Shown here: positions 24,961-34,998 of the stretch, piece after piece | How positions within the stretch are numbered: the stretch's first letter is position 1 | Layout of the letters: the number at the start of each line of letters is the position of its first letter | Source: Agriterribacter humi | GTDB taxonomy: Bacteria > Bacteroidota > Bacteroidia > Chitinophagales > Chitinophagaceae | Direction: 5' to 3' | Length of the DNA: 64,000 nucleotides | Assembly (NCBI RefSeq): GCF_009192765.1 | Contig: NZ_VOHQ01000008.1 | Span: 62,001 to 126,000, forward strand | Notes under the pieces: model-generated | Seen by the model: the letters and a program-made list of their open reading frames with translations, nothing else | Told to the model about the DNA's origin: nothing | The model's database searches: none | Translations under genes and position numbers: made by a program

Positions 24961-26382
24961 ATGAAATATTTTTTGCTGTTCATTTCCTTGTTTTTTTATT
25001 CAGTTGTTTATTCGCAGACCTCCATTAAGGGCAAAAATATATTTAAGCATATTGAATATTTGTCGTCTGATGCATTTCAGGGCCGCTGGCCCGGAACGAA
25101 GGAAGGCAGCCTGGCCGGGCAATACATCAAAGCCGCTTTCTCAAAATCGGGTGTAGAGCCACTGCCTGAGCGATACGATCAGCCATTTGATGTGATCGTT
25201 AAACTGGATGCCCCAGAGGGCAGTAATTTTATCCGCGCAGCCAGCGTAGAAAGCCTGCTGTTGAATAAGCAATACAGCATTTTTCCTTTTTCAGGTTCTG
25301 CTAAGATAGAAGCTCCCATATTGTTTGCGGGTGATAACGCTATTGCTTTTGATGTGCAACAGCATGAAAAGCCATACTGGATAGTACTCTGGCGCCATAA
25401 AACAGCAGCCCCTGCAACAGACAGTTTATCGGATTATGCGTTAAGCGTAAAAGCGATGCATCATGGCACAGCTGGTGTAATACTAATTTCACCCGATAGC
25501 GTGGATAGTAAAGATGTGCTGGTACGCCTGCGTCCCAGAAAGGATAAGCCTATAGCCATTCCCGTTATACAGGTTACGCGAATGGCATGGCAGCAAATGC
25601 AGGCGAAATTATTTACACGGGCAACTGGTGATGATAAGAGCTATTATTTGTCTGCTGAGCCTTTATCGGGTTCGGTAAATATCGAACCGCAAAAAGTGGT
25701 TGCTAAAAATATAGTGGGGATAATAAAAGGCAGTGATTCGCAACTGCAAAATGAATATATTGTTCTCGGTGCTCACTACGATCATTTGGGCTATGGCGGT
25801 TTTGGCACCGGTTCATTAAAGCCGGATACCACTGCTATACACAATGGTGCAGACGACAATGCCTCGGGCACAGCCGCATTGCTGGAGATAGCAAAGGCTT
25901 TGCAACGCAATCAAAAACATTTAAAACGCAGCGTAATTGTGGTTGCTTTTGCGGCGGAAGAAGAAGGTTTGCTGGGATCGCAATATTTTGCAGCGCATCT
26001 TCCGGTACCACAATCTGCCATAAAAGTAATGCTCAATATGGATATGGTAGGACACCTGAATGCCGAAAATCAATTGTATATGGGTGGCGCCGGTACTTTC
26101 CCGGGAGGAGTGGATTTTATGAAAAGCCTGGGTGAAGGTTCAGGACTAAACTTGGTTGTGCATGCCGGGGGAGTAGGAGGGTCGGACCATGTTTCTTTTT
26201 ACCGCAAGGGTATATCATGCATCGGACTGCATACAGGCGGTCATCCGCAATATCATACACCCGCCGATGATGCGGTATTCATCAATGTTGCAGGGATTGA
26301 AAAAGTGGCGCGCTATATCTATAGTGCTGTATATGCACTTTCTGTGCGGGAAGGAGAGTGGAGATTTATTAAACAGGAGTAG
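24961..26382 (+). CDS. Exported M28-family metallopeptidase
   Basis: 473 residues with a signal peptide (MKYFLLFISLFFYSVVYSQ). A PA-like inserted domain occupies about 100-235. The M28 catalytic domain carries the zinc ligands: 'VLGAHYDHLGYGG' (H), 'HNGADDNASGTAALLEIA' (bridging D), 'AFAAEEEGLLGSQYF' (catalytic E, ligand E), 'NMDMVGHL' (D) and 'HTGGHPQYHTPADD' (last H). All ligands are present, so it should be an active periplasmic or outer-surface aminopeptidase. Not clearly in an operon. Confidence 0.92.
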   Translation: MKYFLLFISLFFYSVVYSQTSIKGKNIFKHIEYLSSDAFQGRWPGTKEGSLAGQYIKAAFSKSGVEPLPERYDQPFDVIVKLDAPEGSNFIRAASVESLLLNKQYSIFPFSGSAKIEAPILFAGDNAIAFDVQQHEKPYWIVLWRHKTAAPATDSLSDYALSVKAMHHGTAGVILISPDSVDSKDVLVRLRPRKDKPIAIPVIQVTRMAWQQMQAKLFTRATGDDKSYYLSAEPLSGSVNIEPQKVVAKNIVGIIKGSDSQLQNEYIVLGAHYDHLGYGGFGTGSLKPDTTAIHNGADDNASGTAALLEIAKALQRNQKHLKRSVIVVAFAAEEEGLLGSQYFAAHLPVPQSAIKVMLNMDMVGHLNAENQLYMGGAGTFPGGVDFMKSLGEGSGLNLVVHAGGVGGSDHVSFYRKGISCIGLHTGGHPQYHTPADDAVFINVAGIEKVARYIYSAVYALSVREGEWRFIKQE

Positions 26383-26427
26383 GAGTTTGATGAAGAACCC
26401 CAAAACAAATCATAAGAACCAAATAAA

Positions 26428-26558
26428 TCTCAAATGCTAAATTCGAAGGAAAATGCAATCTCAAACCCGCCTGCCGCACGGGCAGGTCTTGTATCTCAAA
26501 TTTCAAACCGGGAGTCTCACAACTGATTACCCCCCTGAAACCTGTACCCTGTAACACC
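26428..26558. repeat. Composite intergenic repeat block with a REP-like hairpin
   Basis: Contains AATCTCAAA/TCTCAAATTTCAAA words, the hairpin CCTGCCGCACGGGCAGG (26469-26485), and then CCTGAAACCTGTACCCTGTAA. It fills the space between two convergent genes. The same three ingredients recur in other spacers of this window. Confidence 0.55.
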
Positions 26559-27611
26559 CTACTTCCCCCCGACAGCCTCATCCACGGCGGCTTTAAATTG
26601 GGTATACATTTCTTTTCCCTGCTCGTCAGACTGCGGTTTTACAAATAAAATGGCGGCATAATTGTTTTTGCGGTCAATATAGGGCCAGGTGCCCACAAAA
26701 GAAGGGCCGCTTATTACCGTGCCTTTACCTTCAGCATTCTCTTCCATTAGCCAGGCGCCCAGGCCGTAGTGCAGGCCTTCTGTTCCTTTTGGGGTATACT
26801 TAACCGGCAGGTTTGCGAACTGTGCTTTTTCCATTTCTTCAATGGCTTTTTCACTCATGATCCGTTTACCTTCAAACATTCCGTTGTTTAACAGCATTAC
26901 AAGGAAGTTCATATAATCATTGGCGGTAGATTGTGCTCCCGCAGAAGGATTTACATATAAATTGTCGTAATTAAAAAAAGTAGTGGTTCTCATTTTTAAA
27001 GGGCGAAGCAGCTTTTCCTGCACCACACGGTCAAAGGTTTTGCGGCTCACCACTTCCAGCATGCGCCCCGCTATATTCATCCCAACATGGCTGTAAAAAA
27101 ATTCAGTTTGCGGATTGGTTACAATTTCTCTTTTCGTTGCAAAAAAATCCACCTCTTCTTCCAGGGATTCAAATTTTGATTTGGGCAGCAATTTGCCCAG
27201 TCCACCTTTTTCGGCTTCCAAACCTGTAGTATGTGTAAGACAATGCCTTAAATTGATATACCCTTTCATATACTTAGCCAGAATGGGAATTAATTTACCG
27301 GCTTTCGTGTCTAATGTTATCTTGCCTTCATCCGCATAAATCATGGAAACGGCAGCAACAAGCCATTGACCGCTGGCGCCAATAGCCACCTGTGTTTTGG
27401 CATTAAAATCCTCACCAATTTCTTTTTTGTAAACGATTTTACCATCCTTCCAAACCAATGCAACTGCATGCCTGCCTAAAGCTTTCTCGCTTTTTTGTAG
27501 CATATCATCCACACCAGCGAAATTATACTGCCCCATAACAGGCTGTAAGAATAACATGAAAACCCCTAATAAGCTGAAATACAGGCAGGTTGATATAACT
27601 TTATATGACAT
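26559..27611 (-). CDS. Beta-lactamase-fold (class C/serine hydrolase family) protein, probably inactive
   Basis: 350 residues with a signal peptide (...LQPVMGQ). The fold is clearly the beta-lactamase/D-Ala-D-Ala carboxypeptidase family: 'WLVAAVSMIYADEGKITLD', 'INLRHCLTHTTGLEAEK' and the terminal 'VGTWPYIDRKNNYAAILFV'. Yet the catalytic motifs are altered. Where relatives read S-x-x-K the protein has A79-S-G-Q82; Y-x-N is Y173-S-H; and the late H-x-G becomes 'SGPSFVG'. So it is likely a non-catalytic binder or regulator. Convergent with the M28 gene; no operon partner. Confidence 0.83.
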   Translation of the reverse strand: MSYKVISTCLYFSLLGVFMLFLQPVMGQYNFAGVDDMLQKSEKALGRHAVALVWKDGKIVYKKEIGEDFNAKTQVAIGASGQWLVAAVSMIYADEGKITLDTKAGKLIPILAKYMKGYINLRHCLTHTTGLEAEKGGLGKLLPKSKFESLEEEVDFFATKREIVTNPQTEFFYSHVGMNIAGRMLEVVSRKTFDRVVQEKLLRPLKMRTTTFFNYDNLYVNPSAGAQSTANDYMNFLVMLLNNGMFEGKRIMSEKAIEEMEKAQFANLPVKYTPKGTEGLHYGLGAWLMEENAEGKGTVISGPSFVGTWPYIDRKNNYAAILFVKPQSDEQGKEMYTQFKAAVDEAVGGK

Positions 27612-27694
27612 AATTGCTGTCTTTTGTTTTTGGATTGTGTTTTGTGCAACAGAGGTTAAAGTTATTTGAAAACGAATAAAGGAAAACTTAAAAT

Positions 27695-30340
27695 ATGAAC
27701 TTAAATAATTTCACCATTAAAGCACAGGAGGCGATGGCTAAATCGCAGCAGATTGCTTTCAATAACAATAACGCGAATATTGAAACTGAGCATTTTCTCA
27801 AGGCCTTGCTCAGTGATGATGATTCGCCTATTGAATTTTTGCTGAAGAAGAATAATGTGAATGTAAATTTTGTTGAAAGCAAATTAGACGAGAGCATTAA
27901 TAAATTGCCGAAAGTACAGGGCGGAGAGCCGGCCCAGGTTATTAGCCGCGATGCCAATAATGTAGTGCTGCGTACCGGTGCCTTGCTCAAAACCTTTAGC
28001 GATGAGTTTGTAAGTGTGGAACATATCCTGCTTGCTATTTTGCAGGGAACCGATAATAGCGCAAAGCTGCTTAAAGATGCGGGCCTAACAGAAAAGGGCT
28101 TAATTGCCGCTATTAAGGATTTGCGAAAAGGGTCTACCATTTCTTCGCAAACACAGGAAACCCAGTTTAATGTACTGAATAAGTATGCAAGGAATTTAAA
28201 TGAATTGGCCCGGCAGGGGAAATTAGATCCGGTAATAGGCAGAGATGAAGAAATAAGAAGAACATTACATATTCTTTCGCGGCGGAATAAAAACAACCCG
28301 ATGCTTGTGGGCGAGCCCGGCGTTGGTAAAACAGCCATAGCAGAGGGGTTGGCCATGCGTATTGTAAATGGCGACGTACCGGAAAATCTGAAAAGTAGAA
28401 TTATTTATGGTTTGGATATGGGGCAATTGATTGCCGGTGCAAAATATAAGGGGGAGTTTGAAGAAAGACTGAAAGGTGTGATCAATGAAGTTACAAAAAG
28501 CGATGGGCAGATCATTCTTTTTATTGATGAAATACATACGCTTATTGGTGCAGGGGGCGGTGAGGGCGCGATGGATGCGGCCAATATTTTAAAACCCGCA
28601 TTGGCAAGGGGCGAATTGAGAGCCATAGGCGCCACAACTTTAAATGAGTACCAGAAATACTTCGAAAAGGATAAAGCTTTAGAAAGAAGATTTCAAAAAG
28701 TGTTGATTGATGAGCCCGGTGTGGAAGATGCAGTTTCTATTTTACGGGGTATTAAAGACCGTTATGAAACCCATCATCATGTGCGCATTAAGGACCAGGC
28801 CATTATTGCTGCGGTTGAGCTTTCGCACCGTTATATCTCCGACAGGTTTTTGCCTGATAAGGCCATTGACCTGATTGATGAGAGCGCTGCAAAGCTGCGT
28901 CTCGAAATGAATTCCATGCCGGAAGAGCTGGATCAGTTGGAAAGACAGATTCGCCAGCTTGAAATTGAAAGGGAAGCCATTAAGCGGGAAAATGATGAAG
29001 AGAAACTGAAAGCGCTTGCAAAAGAGATTTCGCTGCATAGTGTGGAAAGGGATACGCTGAAAGCCAAGTGGCAGGAGGAGAAAGAGCTTGTTGAAAAAAT
29101 TCAGGCCGGCAAAGCGGGCATTGAAGCATTAAAAACAGAGGCTGAAAAAGCAGAACGCAATGGCGATTACGGAAGGGTAGCCGAGATCCGGTATGGAAAA
29201 ATTCAGGAAGAAGAGAAAAAGATAGAGCAGTTTACCGGAGAGTTGAATGAATTGGCTCCTGAAAAAAGATTATTAAAGGAAGAGGTAGATGCGGAAGATA
29301 TTGCCGAAGCGGTAGCTAAAGCCACAGGTATACCTGTGAGTAAGATGCTGCAGACTGAAAGAGAAAAACTGCTGAATCTGGAAGATGAATTGCACAAGCG
29401 GGTAATAGGGCAGGAGGAAGCGATAACCGCCGTTGCAGATGCCATCCGCCGCAGCCGTGCAGGATTGCATGATCCCAAAAAACCAATAGGTTCGTTTATA
29501 TTTCTGGGCACCACAGGAGTGGGAAAAACTGAACTGGCAAAGGCATTGGCAGAATACCTGTTTGATGATGACAATATGATGACGCGGATTGATATGAGCG
29601 AATACCAGGAAAAGCACACCGTTAGCCGTTTGGTGGGCGCTCCTCCGGGGTATGTGGGCTACGATGAAGGCGGCCAGTTAACCGAAGCCGTCAGGCGCAA
29701 ACCCTACAGCGTGGTATTATTAGATGAGATAGAAAAAGCGCATCCCGATGTGTTTAATGTGTTGCTGCAGGTATTGGATGATGGCCGCTTAACAGATAAT
29801 AAAGGCCGCGTGGTGAATTTTAAAAACACCATTATCATCATGACCAGCAATATGGGCAGCCAGGTAATACAGGATAATTTTGAAAACGTAACCGAAAGCA
29901 ATAAGGAAGAAGTAGTTGAGAATACCAAACGTGAAGTGTTGAATATACTGCGGCAAACCATTCGCCCGGAGTTTTTAAACCGGATTGACGATATCATTAT
30001 GTTTCAGCCGCTGATGAAGAGCGAAATACGTGGCATTATCAATATACAGCTCAACCATTTAAAAAACCTGGTGTCGCTGAACGGCATTACACTAGAATTC
30101 ACCGATTATGCGGTCGACTTTCTTGCCGAAAACGGTTATGATCCGCAATTTGGCGCCAGGCCATTGAAGCGGCTGATACAGAAAGAAATTGTGAACCAGT
30201 TAAGTAAAAGAATACTGGCAGGTGATATTGATAAAACAAACCCTGTTTTAGTAGATGTGTTTGATAATACCGTGGCGTTCAGGAATGAGAGTTCCGGTCC
30301 AACGTCTTCCGGTGAGAAGAGAAAGACTGCCGTTTCTTAA
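27695..30340 (+). CDS. clpB: ClpB disaggregase (Hsp100)
   Basis: 881 residues, full length. Clp_N repeats at ~1-145; first AAA+ domain with Walker A '[15 protein letters not shown]' (~206) and '[16 protein letters not shown]'; the M-domain coiled coil (~400-530, rich in E/K/L heptads '[19 protein letters not shown]'); second AAA+ domain with '[15 protein letters not shown]' (~604) and '[20 protein letters not shown]'; and the C-terminal D2-small domain. It threads aggregated proteins with DnaK. Monocistronic, with its own terminator. No CIRCE or sigma-32 box is obvious upstream. Confidence 0.96.
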   Translation: MNLNNFTIKAQEAMAKSQQIAFNNNNANIETEHFLKALLSDDDSPIEFLLKKNNVNVNFVESKLDESINKLPKVQGGEPAQVISRDANNVVLRTGALLKTFSDEFVSVEHILLAILQGTDNSAKLLKDAGLTEKGLIAAIKDLRKGSTISSQTQETQFNVLNKYARNLNELARQGKLDPVIGRDEEIRRTLHILSRRNKNNPMLVGEPGVGKTAIAEGLAMRIVNGDVPENLKSRIIYGLDMGQLIAGAKYKGEFEERLKGVINEVTKSDGQIILFIDEIHTLIGAGGGEGAMDAANILKPALARGELRAIGATTLNEYQKYFEKDKALERRFQKVLIDEPGVEDAVSILRGIKDRYETHHHVRIKDQAIIAAVELSHRYISDRFLPDKAIDLIDESAAKLRLEMNSMPEELDQLERQIRQLEIEREAIKRENDEEKLKALAKEISLHSVERDTLKAKWQEEKELVEKIQAGKAGIEALKTEAEKAERNGDYGRVAEIRYGKIQEEEKKIEQFTGELNELAPEKRLLKEEVDAEDIAEAVAKATGIPVSKMLQTEREKLLNLEDELHKRVIGQEEAITAVADAIRRSRAGLHDPKKPIGSFIFLGTTGVGKTELAKALAEYLFDDDNMMTRIDMSEYQEKHTVSRLVGAPPGYVGYDEGGQLTEAVRRKPYSVVLLDEIEKAHPDVFNVLLQVLDDGRLTDNKGRVVNFKNTIIIMTSNMGSQVIQDNFENVTESNKEEVVENTKREVLNILRQTIRPEFLNRIDDIIMFQPLMKSEIRGIINIQLNHLKNLVSLNGITLEFTDYAVDFLAENGYDPQFGARPLKRLIQKEIVNQLSKRILAGDIDKTNPVLVDVFDNTVAFRNESSGPTSSGEKRKTAVS

Positions 30341-30362
30341 TGCAGTGTCATTTTAATAGCAT

Positions 30363-30393
30363 AGCGTTATCCTTTTGGGTAGCGCTTTTTTTG
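30363..30393 (+). terminator. Intrinsic terminator of clpB
   Basis: AGCGTTATCC, loop TTTT, GGGTAGCGCT (two G-T wobbles), then TTTTTTTG. It lies 23 bases after the clpB stop and just before repeat copy 1. Confidence 0.85.
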
Positions 30394-30399
30394 TTTATT

Positions 30400-30515
30400 A
30401 AGTCGCGCTGCGGTCTTCATGAAAAGCCATTGCGGGTAGCAGACCCTGGAACTGAAGGATTCGCCTGGGGGCACTCTTCTCACAATTGCCTTGCTGTGGA
30501 GACCCGTTGGGACCC
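30400..30515. repeat. Family-I structured repeat, copy 1 (full length)
   Basis: Begins AAGTCGCGCTGCGGTC, then CTTCATGAAAAGCCATT, AGACCC, GGATTCGCC, CACTCTTCTCACAATTGCC and ends GGAGACCCGTTGGGAC. GGTCT...AGACC forms an outer stem; TTCATGAA is a palindrome. Same order of words as copies 2-5 (32145, 35231, 36797, 38242), all on the plus strand. It separates clpB from the S41 gene. Confidence 0.85.
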
Positions 30516-30633
30516 AAAACATTGGTGTTTGAAAAAGATAAATTCTCCTATCAAAAATTCATTTCCGATTTGATTGGAATTGATACGAAAGCTCATACAG
30601 ACAACTCCTCTTTTTGGCTCCATATTGAGATCC

Positions 30634-32079
30634 TTACTCTTTTTCTAAGTCAGCTTTTATATATTCTATCCACTGATGATGCGGTAAATGAGATAGATCA
30701 CTCTCAGGTATAAAGCCGGTTTTGTTTGTCGGCGCGGCATCTGTCCAGGGAGACTTCCTGTCGGGGATTAAAAGATAGTAATCATCAAAAGGCAATTTTG
30801 TTTGTTGGGATATTCCCATATAGTCCATCATACCTAAAGTATGCTCGCCATATCTTACTATTTTGCTACTCTGCTTTGAAATATAAAAGAAAAACTCTGT
30901 TGAACTTCCACCAAGATCATCAAAGATTAAGGCAATTTTTTGAGGTGTTTTTAATATCGAATCTGCATATAATGTCATAGTTGGCAGGGTGTAAAATGTA
31001 TTTTTCGAATGGGGGATTTCTTCATAGGCTTTTTTGTAAGCTGCAAGATATTCTGGAGTGTAAGACTTTTTCCATGCAGGATCTGTTGAGGGGTTTTCCG
31101 CCATCCATTTAATGCCGGGAAGATTAGCCTGGATATTCTCCGGAGATAATCTCAAATAGGTATGCCCCTGCTGTATAGGTTGGGTATAAAAATAAGGTAG
31201 GAGATACACCCAACCGGTATTGCCGCCGCCGTTTCCCCTTAAATCCACAATAAGGTTTTTTGTGCTCCTTATCAGGGAGTCATTTTTCTGAATGATCTCT
31301 TTTACCTTATCGTCATGATTAAACGACCCAATGGTTAGCAGCACATTATTATCATCAAGCTTTTTACAATTGAGCCCAAAATTGTAATGGCGCCAGGTAA
31401 GCAATTCGGATCTTTCGTCAGAAGTCATTGCATCGGGGTATACTTTGCCCCATATCTCAAAGTTCCAGATGTGTAACAGTCCGCCATGTTGCCTAACCGG
31501 AAAATCGGGTGTTAACCAATCGTACCTGTTAAACGTATACCCATCCTTATCTTTTGTAAGGGTGTAATACACGAGTCCGGTCCGGAGTTTGTTATCACTA
31601 CTCTGCACAATAACCGCCTTATAGGTTGTCGCATCCACCTTGTACACAGCCATCTTCACAGATGAATCAGGACTGATCCATAGTCCTTCTATAGCCTCTC
31701 TTTTTTTATTGGCGAAAGTTTTTACAAAACCAGACTCTGTGAGGCTGCTGTATTCAAATGCGGCGGTATCGGTTACGCTATATTCAAGATCGAAATGTTT
31801 GTCGTAAAAAAAGCCAACATATTCTTTCAGTATGGAAAAACATTTTTGCGGATCGGATCGTTTTATGGCATTTGCTCTTAGCTTTTTAATCAACTGTTTG
31901 TATTGCGATTGTGACTTTTTTGTAACCTTGTCAGGATAACCAACATAATTCAGTTCTGTTTTTTTAATGAGTGTATCCAAATTCTCAAGACAGTTGCAGG
32001 TTCGTTGGGCAATAATTTTTCCTGACAAAAATAAGAAGCTAAAGATCAAAAGAACTTTTGGTGTTGCTATATTTTTCAT
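30634..32079 (-). CDS. Exported S41-family (C-terminal processing/tail-specific-like) peptidase
   Basis: 481 residues from ATG at 32079 (MKNIATPKVLLIFSFLFLSG signal peptide, cleavage near IIAQ). The frame stays open upstream to an ATG at 32166, but that stretch is repeat-family sequence and is rejected as coding. The S41 domain shows 'NLIVDLRGNGGGNTGWVYLL' and the nucleophile region 'ALIFDDLGGSSTEFFFYISKQ', then 'VRYGEHTLGMMDYMGI'. The N-terminal ~150 residues resemble the non-PDZ leader seen in Bacteroidota S41 proteins. Flanked by family-I repeat copies 1 and 2. Confidence 0.85.
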   Translation of the reverse strand: MKNIATPKVLLIFSFLFLSGKIIAQRTCNCLENLDTLIKKTELNYVGYPDKVTKKSQSQYKQLIKKLRANAIKRSDPQKCFSILKEYVGFFYDKHFDLEYSVTDTAAFEYSSLTESGFVKTFANKKREAIEGLWISPDSSVKMAVYKVDATTYKAVIVQSSDNKLRTGLVYYTLTKDKDGYTFNRYDWLTPDFPVRQHGGLLHIWNFEIWGKVYPDAMTSDERSELLTWRHYNFGLNCKKLDDNNVLLTIGSFNHDDKVKEIIQKNDSLIRSTKNLIVDLRGNGGGNTGWVYLLPYFYTQPIQQGHTYLRLSPENIQANLPGIKWMAENPSTDPAWKKSYTPEYLAAYKKAYEEIPHSKNTFYTLPTMTLYADSILKTPQKIALIFDDLGGSSTEFFFYISKQSSKIVRYGEHTLGMMDYMGISQQTKLPFDDYYLLIPDRKSPWTDAAPTNKTGFIPESDLSHLPHHQWIEYIKADLEKE

Positions 32080-32144
32080 CCGGAATCTTTTTATTTGGTT
32101 ATTGGTGCAAATATAGCTGGAAAAGTTTTCGGTTTTAGCAGATT

Positions 32145-32221
32145 TAAGTCGCGCTGGGGTCTTCATGAATGGCCATTGTGGGCAGCTATGAGACCCTGGC
32201 GCTGAACAATATCGCCGTCAC
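32145..32221. repeat. Family-I structured repeat, copy 2 (short)
   Basis: Same opening AAGTCGCGCTGGGGTC and CTTCATGA; GCGCTGGGGTCT pairs with AGACCCTGGCGC over 12 positions (two wobbles). It ends after ATCGCCGTCAC and lacks the distal module. The stop codon of the 926-residue gene (TCA at 32218-32220) lies inside its last bases. Confidence 0.85.
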
Positions 32222-34998
32222 CTGATATTGCCAACACTATTTTTAGCGGTATCATGTTTTGTTTTGAGTGTATTGGAAATAGAACTGTATTGCTGGCCCA
32301 GGCTGCTGATTGAACCAAGCAAAACGGAAAAGCTGGTATCCACGGCAGCGATTGCTTTATCAACGTTGCTTTCGTTTTGAACAATTGTATTTCTAAGCTC
32401 ACGGCTGTTTTCTTTTGCCTTATGAATTGCATTTGCTGATGAAGTTTTATCGGCTGCCAACAACTGATCCAGTTCATCAAGCGTTACCAGGAAATCTTTG
32501 GTATTGCTTTTCGTAGTATTAACTATTGACTTCTCCTTAGTATCATCACCCGTGTTATGATCTACGATGCTGCTTGATTTATTGGAACGGGATGAATTAT
32601 GATCCTGGACACGGGGTTTAGTAGTAGTTCCATCTCCATCACAATCTTCATCTCTAATTGTTATCATTGTTTCGTCATCTAAATAATAATTTACTTCAGT
32701 AGCAATGCTGTAGTTTCCTTTTTCCATATTAGCAAATTCAAACGCTCCATGTTCATTTGTTTGTACAGCGCGCATTTGTCCTCCCGGGTTCTTGCCACCT
32801 TTTACTATGATGCCGCCAATAGGATTGCCAGGTCTGGCAAGCGCTGCTGAAGCAACAGCCCCCTCTGATGAAAATGCCTCACTATTGCCAATTAAAATTT
32901 CTGATATGCCATCGTCATCAATATCGCCAATAAGCACAGGGAAATTTTTTGTGTAAGATTGTGCGCAACCGCTATCTGCAATTACACCTGCGCCTGCCAT
33001 TCGCTCGTTTGTATTGTTTGATTGGGTCCTTTCTTTTTGAATAGTACTATTCCCTGTATTTAGTTCAATTGTCCAATGATCATCTGCTGTTTTTATTTCA
33101 CCAGCCATGTCTAAGTTTGCTTCGCTTTTAATTGTTACATCATAGTTTTTTGTTTTGCTAAAACCGCCGGTTACTTTTACCAGGTAGCTGGCTGCGGGTA
33201 CCCTGGCAAAAAAGAAATCGCCACAGGTTGTAGTTTTTGTAGTGGCTACTACCGCTCCGCTATTTATATCTATCAAAAAAACCGCTAACCCTTCAATACC
33301 ATCGCAATCATTATCTCCGCCCTTACTTAAGCTGCTCCTGCCTTCATACATTGGGTTTGTTCCCTGGTTTCCATTGTCACTATATAATGGATTTTTTATT
33401 CCCTGTGCTTGTTGTACGGTATGTGTCAATTCGTGCCCCAGCAACTTTACGGTAGCGGCACAGCCGTTACATTCGTTTATATCTCCTTCATTATATACAG
33501 GTGCATACTGTCTTTTGCCAGTGGCCATACCGCTGCCATGATCTCTTGCCGAACGTTTACCTGTTGCCATGCCACTACCGGCCTCTCTTGTATAGAAAGT
33601 AGCGGAAACACCTTGTGATGCTGTTGACGATGGCGCCATTCTTCCGGTTGCGGCATAAGAAGCTGCCGCCGCCCCACCACCAGCAAGATTACCAGCAGAA
33701 CCTACAGCATCCTGATTGGTTATAATACCAGATGAATTACCGCTACTCCAGCTTACAGTACCAGAGATAACAGCTCTTGAAGCTCCCTGCGACACTGCAC
33801 CGCCGGCGGCATGTAATCCCGCATTTACTTTTTCGCCAAATGTAGCTCCCTGTGTTTGTTTGGGTACGGTTACATTCATGCTAATGCGTTCATTATATGC
33901 TGCTGCATCGGCAGGACAGGCAAAAGTTTTTTCTTCTGTCGTTCCATCGGGGTTTGTTATTTTTTGTGTAACCGGACCGCAACTTTCATTGTTCATCATT
34001 CGGTTACCACCAGTTCCTGTTGTATTGATGGCATGATTTTGTGCAGACGGGATTACTCTTCCATTAGTTGCCCCTGTTCCCTTTGTATTGATGGCGTGTC
34101 TTTTTCCTGTTGCCATTCCGCCTGCAGCGTCTCTTTTTGACCCAAATGATTTTGTAATGCCCACGCCAACTGTAAACAATTTTACAACACGATCCTGTTC
34201 TATAGCCATATCCATACCCCGTTGGGGATCGTATAAGTTAATGGATGATTTTGTTTGCAGGTAACCTGTATTTAAAATAAACCGGGTGGAATTATTGATG
34301 GGATATGCCAAACCGATACTTCCGGAAAAACCGGGGAACAAGTTTTTTCCAGCTCCTTCAAAACGGTATAAGGAGCGAACAGCACCCGGCTGGCTAATAG
34401 TAATACTGCCCGGGTTGTTAATGAACATCCCGCCTTGCAATTCAGCGTTTACAATTACCCGCTCGCCAAATTTAAAAGAGGGACCAAACAAAAAATAGCT
34501 ATTGAAAGGATTAGATTTTGATATTTGGCCCTGTTGCCATTTTCGTTCTGTCAAAAACTTGTTGAGTACCGCGTTGTTGATAGCGCCGGCAACAATGCCG
34601 CTTGAAACGCCGATCCCTATATTTCCAAAATAGTATCGGCCAAACATTTGTGTGGCCATACCATTACCTCTAAACAGGCTGTTTTCATTACTTTTTCCTG
34701 CAAAAGAAACGCCACTGTTAATACCAAAAGTCCAGCCAGATGGTAAATAGCTTCGTTCCCCATTGCTCCCCTTTGTATTCCAGCCGCCATCATCTGATTG
34801 CGCCTGCATTCGCAACTTATTACTCCCTGATGAGTTCCAGTCGCTGCCATCCGGCGATATACTTGCAGTTTTATTGCTTCGCGATGAATTATGATCCTGG
34901 GCCCGGTTTGAATCGTGATTCGTAGTTCTTTGCTGTTGCGCATAGCCATTATAAACTACGCATAGCAAAACAAACAGAAACAATTGCTGTCTCATCAA
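32218..34998 (-). CDS. Large exported protein: N-terminal barrel, DUF4157-like HELTH motif, CNA-B-like domains
   Basis: 926 residues with a signal peptide (MMRQQLFLFVLLCVVYNGYAQQQ). Residues ~75-290 look like an outer-membrane barrel (GWTFGINSGVSFAGK ... LFTVGVGITKSFG). A low-complexity Ser/Gly/Thr region follows with repeated M-A-T-G-K-R (three copies) and HAINTKGTGA/HAINTTGTGG. Near residue 519 stands 'KLLGHELTHTVQQAQG', the zinc-site helix of DUF4157 (eCIS-associated metallopeptidase-like). Two Ig-like carboxypeptidase-regulatory/CNA-B segments follow (GIEGLAVFLIDINSG...; GAFEFANMEKGNYSIATEV), then an acidic 'GDIDDDGISEILIG'. QDHNSSRSNK occurs near both ends. Flanked by repeat copies 2 and 3. 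Confidence 0.72.
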   Translation of the reverse strand: MMRQQLFLFVLLCVVYNGYAQQQRTTNHDSNRAQDHNSSRSNKTASISPDGSDWNSSGSNKLRMQAQSDDGGWNTKGSNGERSYLPSGWTFGINSGVSFAGKSNENSLFRGNGMATQMFGRYYFGNIGIGVSSGIVAGAINNAVLNKFLTERKWQQGQISKSNPFNSYFLFGPSFKFGERVIVNAELQGGMFINNPGSITISQPGAVRSLYRFEGAGKNLFPGFSGSIGLAYPINNSTRFILNTGYLQTKSSINLYDPQRGMDMAIEQDRVVKLFTVGVGITKSFGSKRDAAGGMATGKRHAINTKGTGATNGRVIPSAQNHAINTTGTGGNRMMNNESCGPVTQKITNPDGTTEEKTFACPADAAAYNERISMNVTVPKQTQGATFGEKVNAGLHAAGGAVSQGASRAVISGTVSWSSGNSSGIITNQDAVGSAGNLAGGGAAAASYAATGRMAPSSTASQGVSATFYTREAGSGMATGKRSARDHGSGMATGKRQYAPVYNEGDINECNGCAATVKLLGHELTHTVQQAQGIKNPLYSDNGNQGTNPMYEGRSSLSKGGDNDCDGIEGLAVFLIDINSGAVVATTKTTTCGDFFFARVPAASYLVKVTGGFSKTKNYDVTIKSEANLDMAGEIKTADDHWTIELNTGNSTIQKERTQSNNTNERMAGAGVIADSGCAQSYTKNFPVLIGDIDDDGISEILIGNSEAFSSEGAVASAALARPGNPIGGIIVKGGKNPGGQMRAVQTNEHGAFEFANMEKGNYSIATEVNYYLDDETMITIRDEDCDGDGTTTKPRVQDHNSSRSNKSSSIVDHNTGDDTKEKSIVNTTKSNTKDFLVTLDELDQLLAADKTSSANAIHKAKENSRELRNTIVQNESNVDKAIAAVDTSFSVLLGSISSLGQQYSSISNTLKTKHDTAKNSVGNIR

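Noticed and set aside
32080-32166. Longer start for the S41 peptidase
   Set aside because: The added residues are encoded by repeat copy 2 and precede a complete signal peptide.
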